Assembly: GCF_014838825.1 (NCBI RefSeq) | Contig: NZ_JACYMO010000001.1 | Span: 822,829-886,828, forward strand | DNA: 64,000 nt | Direction of reading: 5' to 3' | Source of the DNA: Erwinia persicina | Lineage (GTDB): Bacteria > Pseudomonadota > Gammaproteobacteria > Enterobacterales > Enterobacteriaceae | In this document: in pieces, positions 17,620-27,010 of the stretch | Position numbering within the stretch: the first letter of the stretch is position 1 | Layout: each line of letters opens with the position of its first letter | Made by a program: the position numbers and the translations under genes | Notes under the pieces: generated by a model | Told to the model about the DNA's origin: nothing | Databases searched by the model: none | Seen by the model: the letters and a program-made list of their open reading frames with translations, nothing else

Positions 17620-18159
17620 CTACCGATCAGGCTGCGCCAGCAGCGCCGAAAAGCCCTGTAATGTCTTGCCCAGCGGCCCGTCATTATTCAGCGTGATGCA
17701 CCCTGCCGGGCCCGGCTCCGCTGCGCGTTTCAGCCGCTGGCTGATGGCCGCCTCATCCTCGCGCCCGCGCTGGCGCAGGCGGCTGGCCAGCACCTCAGGC
17801 GATACCTGCAAACAGACAGCCAGCAGCTGTTCACCGTAGCGCTGGCGGGCCGCGGGCAGATGCAGCCGCGAACCGTTGACCACGACGTCCAGCCCGGCCG
17901 CCAGCCAGCGGTCGATTTCAATGCCGAGCGCATAGGAGTACTGATGCGCCTGCCAGTCGAGAGCAAACAGGCCATGCGCACGCCGCCGTCGGAACTCCTG
18001 CTCGCTGAGGGCAACGTGATTCTCGCCCCCGGCGCTGGCGCTGCGGGTAATATAGCGATGCGCGACAATGACCCGCTCCGGTGCGCACTCGCGCAGGGCC
18101 AGCAGCAGGCTGTCTTTACCGGAGCCCGAAGGCCCCATCAGCCAGATCAACCGCCCCAT
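17620..18159 (-). CDS. phnN: Ribose 1,5-bisphosphate phosphokinase PhnN
   Basis: A 179-residue P-loop kinase of the guanylate-kinase-like fold: LIWLMGPSGSGKDSLLLALR, YITRSASAGGENHVALSE and FALDWQAHQYSYALGIEID match PhnN. It converts ribose 1,5-bisphosphate to PRPP, the last salvage step of the C-P lyase route. Its ATG overlaps the phnM stop (TGATG). It ends the phnF-N operon, with a stem-loop downstream. Confidence 0.92.
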   Translation of the reverse strand: MGRLIWLMGPSGSGKDSLLLALRECAPERVIVAHRYITRSASAGGENHVALSEQEFRRRRAHGLFALDWQAHQYSYALGIEIDRWLAAGLDVVVNGSRLHLPAARQRYGEQLLAVCLQVSPEVLASRLRQRGREDEAAISQRLKRAAEPGPAGCITLNNDGPLGKTLQGFSALLAQPDR

Positions 18160-19295
18160 CAGAACACCGGCCTGCCCTGCGCCCAGACGCGGGCAACATG
18201 CACCTGTTCCCGGTGCTGGCGCACCAGCACCAGATCGGCACGTTTGCCCTCACCGATCGTGCCGCGATCGTCAAGGCCGATGGCGCGGGCAGGATTACGC
18301 GTGACCAGCGCCACGGCCTGAGGAAGCGTCATGCTGTTGCTTTCATCACGGGCCAGACGGAATGCCGCATCCAGCAGGCTGGCCGGATAGTAGTCAGAGG
18401 AGAGGATATCCAGCAGATCGATCTGCGCCAGCGCGCTGGCCGCCACGTTGCCAGAGTGCGAGCCGCCACGCACAATATTTGGCGCACCCATCAGTACCTG
18501 CAGGCCCAGCTCGCGCGAAGCGCGTGCGGCCTCTTCGGTGGTCGGGAACTCTGCGATCACACTACCGACCCCTTTCGACTCCACGACGTGCTCATACGTC
18601 GCATCATCGTGGCTGGCCAGTGGGATATGATACTGACGGCACCAGGCGGATATGGCCTCGCGGTTCGGGGCTGACCAGCGTGCGGCCAGCCGCAGCTGAT
18701 CGGCCTCATAGGCATCGAGCTGAACGTCGCTGAGCTGATACTTGCCGCCAAAATAGGTGCGCCATGCCGCCAGCGACACGTACTGACGCTGGCCCGGAGA
18801 GTGATCCATCAGCGACACCAGCGACAGCGCCGGATTGCACATCAGCTGTTCAAACAGCGGCAGCGTGGAATCATTTGGCAGCTCACAGCGCAGGTGCAGG
18901 CGATGTTCCGCGCGGTTCAGGCCGTGCTTCTGGCTGTGGCGGATCGCATCGATCATCTTGTTCAGATTCTCCATGCGGTGGCCGCCGTCGCGCACGTCGC
19001 CGACGCCGATGGCGTCCAGCACCGTGGTAATGCCGCTGGCAACAATCAGCGCATCATGGCTGCTCATGGCAGAGTGCGCAGGCCAGTCCACCTTCGGGCG
19101 CGGGGTGAAGAATTTATCCAGATTGTCAGTATGCAGCTCGACCATGCCGGGCATCAGCCAGCCGCCCTCGCCGTCAATCGCTGCCGGAAGCTGGCTTTGT
19201 GTGTCAGAGAAGGCGCGGATCACGCCGTTTTCACAGGCCAGTGACCCCGCCACCACTTCATTTTCCAGGATCAGTTTGACGTTATTGATGATCAT
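18159..19295 (-). CDS. phnM: C-P lyase pathway triphosphate diphosphatase PhnM
   Basis: A 378-residue amidohydrolase-fold enzyme that removes diphosphate from alkylphosphonate ribose triphosphate, giving the phosphonate ribose 5-phosphate used by PhnJ. Features include [19 protein letters not shown] with the metal-binding histidine, [56 protein letters not shown] and the C-terminal DLVLVRQH. The start overlaps the phnL stop (ATGA). Length fits E. coli PhnM. Confidence 0.93.
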   Translation of the reverse strand: MIINNVKLILENEVVAGSLACENGVIRAFSDTQSQLPAAIDGEGGWLMPGMVELHTDNLDKFFTPRPKVDWPAHSAMSSHDALIVASGITTVLDAIGVGDVRDGGHRMENLNKMIDAIRHSQKHGLNRAEHRLHLRCELPNDSTLPLFEQLMCNPALSLVSLMDHSPGQRQYVSLAAWRTYFGGKYQLSDVQLDAYEADQLRLAARWSAPNREAISAWCRQYHIPLASHDDATYEHVVESKGVGSVIAEFPTTEEAARASRELGLQVLMGAPNIVRGGSHSGNVAASALAQIDLLDILSSDYYPASLLDAAFRLARDESNSMTLPQAVALVTRNPARAIGLDDRGTIGEGKRADLVLVRQHREQVHVARVWAQGRPVF

Positions 19296-19996
19296 TCGGC
19301 GTGCTCCAGGGCAACAGGTTGCATCACATGCAGACGGTCAGCGATGCGATCGCGCACCGCGTTATCATGAAAAATGCCGACAATGGCCGCGCCGCGCTGC
19401 CGCGCCTCTTCAATCAGCGCCACCACCGCAGCGCTGTTGGCAGTATCGAGTGAGGCCGTTGGCTCATCCAGCAACAGGATCGGTGAGTCGGCAATAAACC
19501 CCCGGGCGATATTAACGCGCTGCTGCTCACCGCCGGAGAAGGTTGAGGGTGCCAGCGCCCACAGTCGCGGCGGCACGTTAAGACGCGAAAGCAGGGATTT
19601 TGCCCGCGCTTCGCTCTCGTCACGGGCCACGCCGCGCTCCAGCAGCGGCTGCATCACCACCTCAAGGGTGGAAATCCGTGGGATCACCCGCAGGAACTGG
19701 CTGACCCAGCCGATCGTCTCGCGGCGGATAGCGAGGATCTGCCGCGCCGGGGCACTCACCAGATCGACCCACTCCTGCTGATGCGCCACCCAGATATGCC
19801 CGCTGTCCGGCAGATAGTTGGCATACAGCGACCGCAGCAGCGTGGACTTACCGCTGCCCGAATGACCGTGCAGCACCACACACTCTCCCGCCGCCACCTG
19901 CAGCGAGGCGTTACGCAGTACCGGCAGCTCTGCGCCGTGCTGATTGTGCATCACAAAGGTTTTTGACAGATTTTCGACGCGCAGTTTCAGATTCAT
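19292..19996 (-). CDS. phnL: C-P lyase core ABC-like protein PhnL
   Basis: A 234-residue ABC-type ATPase-like protein: Walker [21 protein letters not shown], the unusual [20 protein letters not shown], signature [15 protein letters not shown] and [11 protein letters not shown]. It works with PhnGHI in the nucleotide-exchange step that makes alkylphosphonate ribose triphosphate. The ATG at 19996 has AGGG seven bases before it; a TTG at 20011 and an ATG at 20002 fit the ribosome site less well. A 107-base gap with a stable hairpin separates it from phnK. Confidence 0.92.
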   Translation of the reverse strand: MNLKLRVENLSKTFVMHNQHGAELPVLRNASLQVAAGECVVLHGHSGSGKSTLLRSLYANYLPDSGHIWVAHQQEWVDLVSAPARQILAIRRETIGWVSQFLRVIPRISTLEVVMQPLLERGVARDESEARAKSLLSRLNVPPRLWALAPSTFSGGEQQRVNIARGFIADSPILLLDEPTASLDTANSAAVVALIEEARQRGAAIVGIFHDNAVRDRIADRLHVMQPVALEHAE

Positions 19997-20065
19997 TTTC
20001 ATTCCCTGCAAAAAGGTTAATCCCCCAACGGGACGACCACAAAAAGGTCACCTCGTCTCCGTCGT

Positions 20066-20090
20066 GGCCGACCCGCTTTTCCGGTCGGCC
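20066..20090. other. Stem-loop between phnK and phnL
   Basis: A perfect 8-bp stem GGCCGACC/GGTCGGCC with a 9-base loop sits in the only real gap inside phnF-N. It resembles REP-type intercistronic hairpins and could lower phnLMN expression relative to phnGHIJK. Confidence 0.45.
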
Positions 20091-20103
20091 AGCAACGCCG
20101 GAT

Positions 20104-20862
20104 TCAGACAATCGATGACACCAGCAGCTGGGTGTACGGATGGTGCGGGTCGTCCAGCACCCGGTCGGTGAGTCCGCTCTCGACCACCCTGCCCTCTTTC
20201 ATTACCAGCAGCCGGTGGGCCAGCAGGCGGGCGACGCCGAGATCGTGGGTGACAATCACCACCGCCAGATTCAGGTCGCGCACCAGGCTGCGCAGCAGGT
20301 CCAGCAGGCGTGCCTGTACCGACACGTCCAGCCCGCCGGTGGGCTCATCCATAAACACCAGCGTGGGGTGGGTCACCAGATTGCGGGCAATTTGCAGCCG
20401 CTGCTGCATACCGCCGGAGAAGGTGCCCGGCAGGTCGTCAATGCGCGACAGCGGGATCTCCACGTCCTGCAGCCACTGGCCAGCGGTTTCGCGGATCTGC
20501 CCGTAATGCCGCTGGCCGACCGCCATCAGCCGCTCGCCGATGTTGCCCCCGGCAGACACCTGCGCCCGCAGGCCGTCCATTGGATACTGATGCACCACAC
20601 CCCACTCGGTGCGCAGCAGGCGGCGGCGGTCGCTTTCGCTGAGGGCATAAAGGTCCTGCCCCTGATAGATAATCTCGCCGTGCTGCGGGGCCAGGCGGGC
20701 AGAGATCGACTTCAGCAGCGTGGTTTTACCGGAGCCGGACTCGCCGACAATGCCCAGCACCTCGCCGGGATACAGCTCGAAAGAGACATCGCTGAACCCT
20801 TTGCCCGGGGCATAAAGATGGGTTAGCTGACTGACCGCCAGCAGGGGGGACTCGCGCTTCAT
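20104..20862 (-). CDS. phnK: C-P lyase core ABC-like protein PhnK
   Basis: A 252-residue ABC-type protein: Walker [12 protein letters not shown], signature FSGGMQQRLQIARNL, Walker B LVFMDEPTGGLD and H-loop VIVTHDLGVARLLA. In the E. coli C-P lyase complex PhnK binds PhnJ. The dipeptide-transporter-like C-terminus HHPYTQLLVSSIV is usual for PhnK. The start overlaps the phnJ stop (ATGA). Confidence 0.92.
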   Translation of the reverse strand: MKRESPLLAVSQLTHLYAPGKGFSDVSFELYPGEVLGIVGESGSGKTTLLKSISARLAPQHGEIIYQGQDLYALSESDRRRLLRTEWGVVHQYPMDGLRAQVSAGGNIGERLMAVGQRHYGQIRETAGQWLQDVEIPLSRIDDLPGTFSGGMQQRLQIARNLVTHPTLVFMDEPTGGLDVSVQARLLDLLRSLVRDLNLAVVIVTHDLGVARLLAHRLLVMKEGRVVESGLTDRVLDDPHHPYTQLLVSSIV

Positions 20863-21701
20863 GATAGGGTCTCTTGTTGCTGATGGCAGTAGTCGGTGTC
20901 GGAACAGACAAACAGGCGGGAGCCGGCGTCATCAAGTACCACTTCATCCAGGTAGCTGTCGCGTGACCCGCACAGCGCACAGGGCTCATCCCACTGCTGT
21001 ACCGTGAAGGGATGGTCATCAAAGTCGAGACTTTCCACTTTGGTATAGGGCGGCAGCGCGTAAATACGCTTTTCACGCCCGGCACCGAACAGCTGCAACG
21101 CGGGCATCATGTCCATCTTCGGGTTATCAAATTTTGGGATCGGCGACGGGTCCATCACGTAACGGTCGTTGACCTTTACCGGGTAAGCATAGGTAGTGGC
21201 GATATGGCCGTAGCGGGCAATATCTTCATACAGTTTGACCTGCATGATGCCGTACTCCTCCAGCGCGTGCATGGTGCGGGTTTCGGTTTCCCGCGGCTCA
21301 ATAAAGCGCAGGGGTTCCGGGATCGGCACCTGGTAAATCAGGATCTGGTCTTCACTCAGCGGCGTTTCAGGAATGCGGTGCCGGGTCTGGATCAGCGTGG
21401 CATCCACCGTCCGCTCGGTGGTGGCCGCCCCGCTGACGCGCTGGAAAAAGCGGCGGATAGAGACCGCATTGGTGGTGTCATCCGCCCCCTGGTCGATCAC
21501 CTTCAGCACATCATGTTCGCCGATCACGCTGGCCGTCAGCTGAATACCGCCGGTGCCCCAGCCGTAGGGCATCGGCATCTCGCGGCCACCAAAGGGTACC
21601 TGATAGCCAGGAATGGCGACGGCTTTCAGGATGGCGCGGCGGATGGTGCGTTTACTCTGTTCATCAAGATAGCCGGGGTTATAACCGCTCAGTTCAGTCA
21701 C
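20859..21701 (-). CDS. phnJ: C-P lyase catalytic subunit PhnJ
   Basis: A 280-residue radical-SAM-type enzyme that breaks the C-P bond, releasing the alkane and a ribose 1,2-cyclic phosphate 5-phosphate. The iron-sulfur and catalytic cysteines are all present near the C-terminus in DEPCALCGSRDSY and SRLFVCSDTDYCHQQ. The N-terminal half GYQVPFGGREMPMPYGWGTG is nearly identical to E. coli PhnJ. The start is GTG at 21701 with AGGAGG just upstream, eight bases before the phnI stop ends. Confidence 0.95.
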   Translation of the reverse strand: MTELSGYNPGYLDEQSKRTIRRAILKAVAIPGYQVPFGGREMPMPYGWGTGGIQLTASVIGEHDVLKVIDQGADDTTNAVSIRRFFQRVSGAATTERTVDATLIQTRHRIPETPLSEDQILIYQVPIPEPLRFIEPRETETRTMHALEEYGIMQVKLYEDIARYGHIATTYAYPVKVNDRYVMDPSPIPKFDNPKMDMMPALQLFGAGREKRIYALPPYTKVESLDFDDHPFTVQQWDEPCALCGSRDSYLDEVVLDDAGSRLFVCSDTDYCHQQQETLS

Positions 21702-22770
21702 GGTGCGCCTCCTGGTATTCCGCCCGCAGGCGTTTCAGCAGCTCCAGTTCAGCCTGGAAATCCACGTAATGGGGCAGCTTCAGGTGTGAGACAAATCCCG
21801 CCGCTTCAACGTTATCCGCATGCGAGAGAACAAATTCTTCGTCCTGCGCCGGGCTGGTTATCCGTTCACCGTGCTCCTCCGTCTGCAGGGCCCGATCCAC
21901 CAGCGCCATCGCCATCGCTTTCCGTTCCGCACGACCAAACACCAGCCCGTAACCGCGGGTAAAGTGCGGCGCATCCTCTTCCGGCGTGGTAAAACCGTTG
22001 ACCATTTCGCACTCGGTCAGCATCACTTCACCAATGTCCAGCGGAAAGCCCAGCTCTTCCGGGATAATGTCGACCCTGACCCATCCGGTGCGGATCTCCC
22101 CGGCAAAGGGATGGGTGCGCCCGTATCCGCGCTGCGTGGAGTACCCCAGCGCCAGCAGAAAGCCTTCATCGCCGCGCACCAGCTGCTGCAGACGCGCCGA
22201 TCGCGGCATCGGGTAGGCGGGCGCATCGCGGGTGATATCCAGCGGCTCACTGCCGTCATCTTCTTCACGCCGGGCCAGCCCTTCCCGTGTCATCAGATCA
22301 AACATATGCGGGCACTCTGCCGCCAGCGGCTGCTCTGCACGCGGCGTCACCGGAGTCTTGCCTTCGGCCAGCAGGGTGAAATCCAGCAGGCGATGCGTGT
22401 AGTCAAAGGTCGGCCCGAGCAGCTGTCCGCCGGGCAGATCTTTATACACCGCCGAGATACGGCGCTCGACGCGCATCGCCCCGCTGTCCAGCGGCAGGCT
22501 GTCAGCCAGACGCGGCAGCGTGGTGCGGTAGGCGCGCAGGAGAAAAATCGCTTCGACCAGGTCACCGGCGGCCTGTTTGATCGCCAGCGCCGCCAGTTCG
22601 CGGTCGTGAATGCCGCCTTCGGTCATCACGCGATCCACCGCCAGTCCCAGCTGTTGTTCAATCTGCGTACAGGACAGCTCCGGCTGGTCACTGTCCCCCC
22701 GGCGCAGGCTCTCCTGCAGTTGATGGGCGGCGGCAATGGCCTTCTCGCCCCCTTTCACGGCGACGTACAT
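21694..22770 (-). CDS. phnI: C-P lyase core subunit PhnI
   Basis: A 358-residue protein that catalyses, with PhnGHL, the swap of adenine in ATP for phosphonate at ribose C1. It begins MYVAVKGGEKAIAAAHQLQE as PhnI proteins do and contains QIEQQLGLAVDRVMTEGGIH and GYSTQRGYGRTHPFAGEIR. The ATG overlaps the phnH stop (TGATG). Length equals the family norm. Confidence 0.94.
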   Translation of the reverse strand: MYVAVKGGEKAIAAAHQLQESLRRGDSDQPELSCTQIEQQLGLAVDRVMTEGGIHDRELAALAIKQAAGDLVEAIFLLRAYRTTLPRLADSLPLDSGAMRVERRISAVYKDLPGGQLLGPTFDYTHRLLDFTLLAEGKTPVTPRAEQPLAAECPHMFDLMTREGLARREEDDGSEPLDITRDAPAYPMPRSARLQQLVRGDEGFLLALGYSTQRGYGRTHPFAGEIRTGWVRVDIIPEELGFPLDIGEVMLTECEMVNGFTTPEEDAPHFTRGYGLVFGRAERKAMAMALVDRALQTEEHGERITSPAQDEEFVLSHADNVEAAGFVSHLKLPHYVDFQAELELLKRLRAEYQEAHRD

Positions 22771-23345
22771 CAGCAGACCTCCACATCGGTGCTGCGCGGC
22801 AGCGCCATCATGTTTTCACCACAGGTAAAGATCAGATCAATACCCTGCGGGAAACGGTGGTGCCGTTCACGCAGGTAGTGAAGCACACTGTCGGGAAGCT
22901 GGGGGGCGATGGCACGACGCTCCTGCAGGCCGGGGCCGCGCAGGCGCAGCGTCAGGCCGCCGCTGAGGGCAGGAACGTCAATGATCAGCGTACTGCTTTT
23001 TTCCGGTGACACATTGTCACCGGGGGAAAAACGGTCAAGGCTGATGCCGGATCGGGCATGCAGCAGGGCAAACGGCGCTTCCGGGCTGTCGGTCACCGGC
23101 GCGCCGGTATGGAAACGCAGGTTGCTCAACAGCGCGTCGTCGCGCAGGGCATCGTCAATCCACAGCGGGGTTTCACGATCCACCAGGGTCATCATCACCG
23201 CGGTGGCCGCACAGGAAGCGTTACCCCAGGCGGGCAGCGCAGGCAGGGACACCATCACACCTGGCTCACTCATTGCTTTCAGAATACGGCGGAAGGCACG
23301 CTGCGCATCCGCCACGGGATGGCTAAAACTGGCCAGTAATGTCAT
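22770..23345 (-). CDS. phnH: C-P lyase core subunit PhnH
   Basis: A 191-residue non-catalytic core protein. Recognised from FSHPVADAQRAFRRILKAMS, EPGVMVSLP and the C-terminal FPQGIDLIFTCGENMMALPR. It sits in the PhnGHIJ complex as a dimer. Overlaps phnG by four bases (ATGA) and phnI by one. Confidence 0.93.
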   Translation of the reverse strand: MTLLASFSHPVADAQRAFRRILKAMSEPGVMVSLPALPAWGNASCAATAVMMTLVDRETPLWIDDALRDDALLSNLRFHTGAPVTDSPEAPFALLHARSGISLDRFSPGDNVSPEKSSTLIIDVPALSGGLTLRLRGPGLQERRAIAPQLPDSVLHYLRERHHRFPQGIDLIFTCGENMMALPRSTDVEVC

Positions 23346-23785
23346 GCGTTGTCTCCCCGGACAAGGGTAAAGAAATCGACCCGGCTGCTGGCAACTTCCC
23401 GTGAGCGCAGCGCACGCTGCTCGTCACGCAGGGCCGCCAGCGGCACGATAATCTGCTGATGGAGGTAATGTGTGCTGTCATCCTGCAACAGGGCGTCGAG
23501 CAGCGCACAGCGTTCGGCGTGGGCTTTATCCCGCCCGAGAAGGTAGCTGTAACCGCACACGCCGTTTTCAAGGCGAACCACGGCGCGCGTCACGGTGGTA
23601 TCCCCGAGGATAAAGCGGCGACCGGTGCCGCCCATGCGCGCCTGCAGGCGGGTGAGGCCCGTTTCCGGCGCGCGCAGCAGCTGGTACGCTGGCTGTAAAT
23701 CCGCAGGCCAGTGCGCCAGCAGCTGCTGCGGCTGACTGTGGGCCAGCACCGATAGCCAGTGCTGACGTGCCTTATGTGCTTCCAT
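23342..23785 (-). CDS. phnG: C-P lyase core subunit PhnG
   Basis: A 147-residue subunit matching PhnG: the N-terminal RQHWLSVLAHSQPQQLLAHW and the central FILGDTTVTRAVVRLENGVC followed by GYSYLLGRDKAHAERCALLD. It is part of the complex that forms the ribose triphosphate intermediate. Its ATG directly follows the phnF stop, TAAATG, showing one operon with the regulator first. Confidence 0.93.
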   Translation of the reverse strand: MEAHKARQHWLSVLAHSQPQQLLAHWPADLQPAYQLLRAPETGLTRLQARMGGTGRRFILGDTTVTRAVVRLENGVCGYSYLLGRDKAHAERCALLDALLQDDSTHYLHQQIIVPLAALRDEQRALRSREVASSRVDFFTLVRGDNA

Positions 23786-24505
23786 TTAATGCTCCAGCGT
23801 CAGTTCAATCATGTCGGCACGCGTCAGGCTGACGGAGTATTCCGCCATGCTGCCGCTGTCGGTACAGGTGTTCAGAGTGCGCACCGAGAGCAGCGGCGCG
23901 TGCAGGGAAACCTGCAACAGGCTGCTCTCTTTTGCCTGCGCCCGGCGCGCGGTGATCCGCGTCTGCTTACGCGTCAGCCCGGCGGTGAGATGCAGGCGGA
24001 TAAAGTCATGCAGCGAGCCGTGACTGAACTGCTGCAGCTGCGGCCACCAGCTCAGGTCCGGCAGATAGTGGTTAATCACGCAGACCGGCACGCCGTTCAC
24101 CCGGCGCAGGGTGCGCAGATGGATCACCGTATCGCCCTCGTGAATGCCCAGCGCCGTCGCCACTTCAGCATTACAGGGGCGCAGCACCGCCAGCAGGCGT
24201 TCACTGGTCGGGTGGCTCCCCTGCTCCATCAGGTTCTGGCTGAAGCGTGCCTGCGCGTGCAGGGGATAGTTATAGGGCCGCATCAGCACCAGGATGCCCA
24301 CCCCCTGGCGGCGCTGCACCAGCCCCTTGTCCACCAGCTCATCCACCGCCCGGCGCAGGGTGTGGCGGTTAACGGCATAGTTCGCCGCCAGCTGTTTTTC
24401 AGACGGCAGGTACTCGCCGCTGCGGTAGCGGCTGCGCAGCTCGTCTTCCAGCTGGGCCGCTATCGCCTGATATAAAGTGGTCGGATGTCTGGATAAGTTG
24501 AGCAT
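23786..24505 (-). CDS. phnF: GntR-family regulator PhnF
   Basis: A 239-residue HutC-type GntR regulator. The winged helix is at residues about 10-70 (YLPSEKQLAANYAVNRHTLR, RAVDELVDKGLVQRRQGVG) and the UTRA ligand domain follows, ending MAEYSVSLTRADMIELTLEH as in E. coli PhnF. It probably represses phnF-N in the absence of phosphonate or phosphonate-derived ligand. The ATG at 24505 follows GGAG and gives the E. coli length; earlier codons add an unrelated tail. It heads the operon, which I think has its promoter in 24506-24756. Confidence 0.92.
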   Translation of the reverse strand: MLNLSRHPTTLYQAIAAQLEDELRSRYRSGEYLPSEKQLAANYAVNRHTLRRAVDELVDKGLVQRRQGVGILVLMRPYNYPLHAQARFSQNLMEQGSHPTSERLLAVLRPCNAEVATALGIHEGDTVIHLRTLRRVNGVPVCVINHYLPDLSWWPQLQQFSHGSLHDFIRLHLTAGLTRKQTRITARRAQAKESSLLQVSLHAPLLSVRTLNTCTDSGSMAEYSVSLTRADMIELTLEH

Positions 24506-24756
24506 AAAAAAAATCTCCACGGGACAAGGCCGGATAGCAGGGAAATTTGCGTTAAGTTCCCGGTGACTGATGGCAGTAACATTGAAGGGATTGTGTGACA
24601 GTGGGGTTAACACCAGATGAAGGTTTTTAAAACGCGCTGATAATGTGCGAGCGCGCTGGAGCTGAACTCTAGTCGCCCTCTCGACTAAAGGCTAGCTGGA
24701 CGCAGCGGCCTCAGCCTCTACACTTGTTCTTCACTTATCGATTATCAGGAAACGTT
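24506..24756. promoter_or_regulatory. Divergent promoter region phnF / MFS exporter
   Basis: It must hold promoters for both flanking genes. A palindrome TAGTCG-N6-CGACTA (24670..24687) lies 70-87 bases before the MFS gene and could be an operator. Unlike the region before phnC it has no clear Pho box: a lone CTGTCAC on the minus strand (24595..24601) lacks partner half sites at 11-bp spacing. Confidence 0.4.
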
Positions 24757-25932
24757 ATGTCGTCGTCTTCCGTCCGCCTCCCCGCAGCCGTGTATACGCT
24801 GGGGTTTGGTGTTTTTGCGCTGGTGACCAGCGAATTCCAGGTTGCCGCACTGATGAATATCATGAGCGCCGATCTGCATATCAGCCTGCCGATGACCGGT
24901 TATCTGATTACCCTGTACGCGCTGGCAATGGCGACAGGCGGGCCGCTGCTCGCGCTGGTGTTACTGAAGCATCCGCCGCGCCGCAGTCTGCTGATCCTGC
25001 TGGCGCTGTTTGTTGCCAGCCAGGCGCTGGGAGCGGTAGCGGGCAGCTATCTGCCGCTGGTGATTGCCCGCATCCTGACCGGGGCGGTGGCGGGTGCCTT
25101 TATCGGCTGCGCGGTGAGCACCGGCGTCAGGCTGGTCCCGCAACAGCAGATCTCCGGTGCCATCACCGTCGTGCTGGGAGGGCTGATGATCGGCACCGTG
25201 CTTGGCCTGCCGCTGGCCAGCTTTATCGGCAATCTGGCAGGCTGGCGCGTCAGCTTCTGGTCAGTGGTGGTCATTGCCCTGCTCGCCCTGTGGCTGACCG
25301 CCAGAACCGTGCCTGCCACGCTGAAACCGGACGACATCAATCTGGCCGATGAACTGCGGGCGTTAAAAAACCCGACGCTGTGGCGCGCCTACAGCACCAG
25401 CCTGCTGATTATTGGCGCGACCTTCGCCGGTTTCAGCTACTTTACCCCGATCCTCAGCTCGCAGACCGGTTTCAGCCACGGCGAAGTGACCGTGCTGCTG
25501 CTGGTATACGGCATGGCCACCGTACTGGGTAATGCCGTGGTGGGTCGCCTTGCCGGGCGTTATGCGCTGCCGGCGATCGCCACGGGTCTGCTGGCGCTGG
25601 CCTGCTGTTTTGCGCTGTTTGCCCGCTTTATTCATCTGCCACCGGTCGCCATTGCCTCGGCTGTCGGTGTCGGGCTGTTTGGCGTGACGATGAATCCGGC
25701 GATGGTGACGCGCGTGATGGCCGCTGCCGGTAACCGACAGCTGGTGAACACGCTGCACACCTCGATGATCACTTTCGGGCTGATGCTCGGGTCGCTTCTC
25801 GGCGGCCTGGGTATTGAGTACGGTTTCGGGCTGAGCGCGCCGCTGTGGATCGGAGCAGGTATGGCGCTGTGCGGGCTGTTAACGCTGATCCCGGATCTGA
25901 AAACCACCCGGTCACAGGCCTGTACAGAGTAA
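24757..25932 (+). CDS. MFS transporter, AraJ/sugar-efflux type
   Basis: A 391-residue major facilitator with 12 hydrophobic segments. The first helix has FGVFALVTSEFQVAALMNIM and loop 2-3 has LLKHPPRRSLLILLALFV; TM4-5 has RILTGAVAGAFIGCAVSTG, giving the drug:H+ antiporter-1 pattern of AraJ, YdhP or NepI-like exporters. The substrate is unknown. The ATG at 24757 has ATCAGGAAACG just upstream; an earlier frame start at 24724 adds non-family residues. Followed 83 bases later by a methyltransferase in the same direction. Confidence 0.82.
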   Translation: MSSSSVRLPAAVYTLGFGVFALVTSEFQVAALMNIMSADLHISLPMTGYLITLYALAMATGGPLLALVLLKHPPRRSLLILLALFVASQALGAVAGSYLPLVIARILTGAVAGAFIGCAVSTGVRLVPQQQISGAITVVLGGLMIGTVLGLPLASFIGNLAGWRVSFWSVVVIALLALWLTARTVPATLKPDDINLADELRALKNPTLWRAYSTSLLIIGATFAGFSYFTPILSSQTGFSHGEVTVLLLVYGMATVLGNAVVGRLAGRYALPAIATGLLALACCFALFARFIHLPPVAIASAVGVGLFGVTMNPAMVTRVMAAAGNRQLVNTLHTSMITFGLMLGSLLGGLGIEYGFGLSAPLWIGAGMALCGLLTLIPDLKTTRSQACTE

Positions 25933-26015
25933 ACTCAGTGCTGATACCGGTTCTTTAACCCCAGGGGCTGACCTTCTTATCGGGTCTGCCCGCTCCCCCT
26001 TAGCAAGGAGAAATC

Positions 26016-26675
26016 ATGAATCAACAACGCTGGACAGAGGTCGATAACTATCTGACAGAACAGCTGGTGCCACAGGATGAGGCACTGCTGGCCGCGCTGG
26101 AAAACAATCAGGCCGCGGGCTTACCGGCCATTGATGTGGCCCCGAACCAGGGCAAATTGCTCAACCTGCTGGCAAAAATGACCGGGGCGAAACGCATACT
26201 GGAAATCGGCACGCTTGGCGGTTACAGCACGCTGTGGATGGCGCGTGCGCTGCCCGAAGGGGGCAAAGTGATCACTCTGGAATATGAACCCCGCCACGCG
26301 GAGATCGCCGCACAGAATATCCGCCGCGCCGGGCTGGAACACAGGGTCACCCTGCGCGTCGGCGCCGCGCTGGATACCCTGCCGACGCTGGCTGACGCCG
26401 CGCCGTTTGATATGATCTTTATTGATGCTGATAAACGTAATAACCCGGCCTACCTGGAGTGGGCGATCCGCTATTCGCGCCCGGGTACGCTGATTATTGG
26501 CGATAACGTTGTGCGCAATGGTCACGTCGCTGACGGCGATACCAGCGACTGGAATATTCAGGGGATACGTGACTTTCTGACCATGATGGGCAGCGATCCC
26601 CGCCTTGACGCGACCGCGATTCAAACCGTGGGGGCAAAAGGCTGGGACGGCTTCTCGCTGGCGCTGGTGAAATAA
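26016..26675 (+). CDS. SAM-dependent O-methyltransferase (family 3, CCoAOMT-like)
   Basis: A 219-residue methyltransferase. The SAM-binding motif is ILEIGTLGGYSTLWMARALP at about residue 65, followed by the acidic strand VITLEYEPRHAEIA. FDMIFIDADKRNNPAYLEWA supplies the metal-binding aspartates and GTLIIGDNVVRNGHV completes the family 3 pattern of catechol or caffeoyl-CoA O-methyltransferases. It likely methylates a small catechol-like hydroxyl; no substrate clue comes from the neighbours. AAGGAG lies before the ATG. Confidence 0.85.
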   Translation: MNQQRWTEVDNYLTEQLVPQDEALLAALENNQAAGLPAIDVAPNQGKLLNLLAKMTGAKRILEIGTLGGYSTLWMARALPEGGKVITLEYEPRHAEIAAQNIRRAGLEHRVTLRVGAALDTLPTLADAAPFDMIFIDADKRNNPAYLEWAIRYSRPGTLIIGDNVVRNGHVADGDTSDWNIQGIRDFLTMMGSDPRLDATAIQTVGAKGWDGFSLALVK

Positions 26676-26677
26676 TT

Positions 26678-27010
26678 TCACCCTGGCTCGTGAGGGCCGG
26701 GGGCGATATTGGCCAGTGAAACCATAATGCCACACAGTGAAGTACAAATAAGGGGGAAAATAAACGCCTCAGAGTGGCGCAAGGGATTATTCAGGTCCAG
26801 CGCAACAACCAAAAAAAACAAACTCGATGCAAAGGTCGCGCTAGAAAATACCTGATGTAATTTATATTGCAGCTTGTGTAATGAAAATGGCGGCGTATGC
26901 GTTGACCGCCAGTCCCAGATAAGGTGAATCATCAGATAGAGGGTACAAACAGAAAAATAGAAATAGACCAGCTGCTGACTATCCTGTGGGAAGAACGAAC
27001 AGAAGCGCAT
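26678..27010 (-). CDS. Hypothetical small membrane protein (110 aa)
   Basis: Not recognised. Four hydrophobic stretches are separated by short charged loops: a first helix around LVYFYFSVCTLYLMIHLIWD, a second around SSLFFLVVALDLNN and a third near FIFPLICTSLCGIMVSL. The ATG at 27010 overlaps the stop of the upstream small gene (TGATG), so the pair is co-translated. It ends only two bases from the convergent methyltransferase stop. Confidence 0.5.
   Translation of the reverse strand: MRFCSFFPQDSQQLVYFYFSVCTLYLMIHLIWDWRSTHTPPFSLHKLQYKLHQVFSSATFASSLFFLVVALDLNNPLRHSEAFIFPLICTSLCGIMVSLANIAPGPHEPG

Noticed and set aside
24595..24601. Pho box upstream of phnF
   Set aside because: A single CTGTCAC half site without partners at 11-bp spacing is not enough, in contrast to the clear site before phnC.
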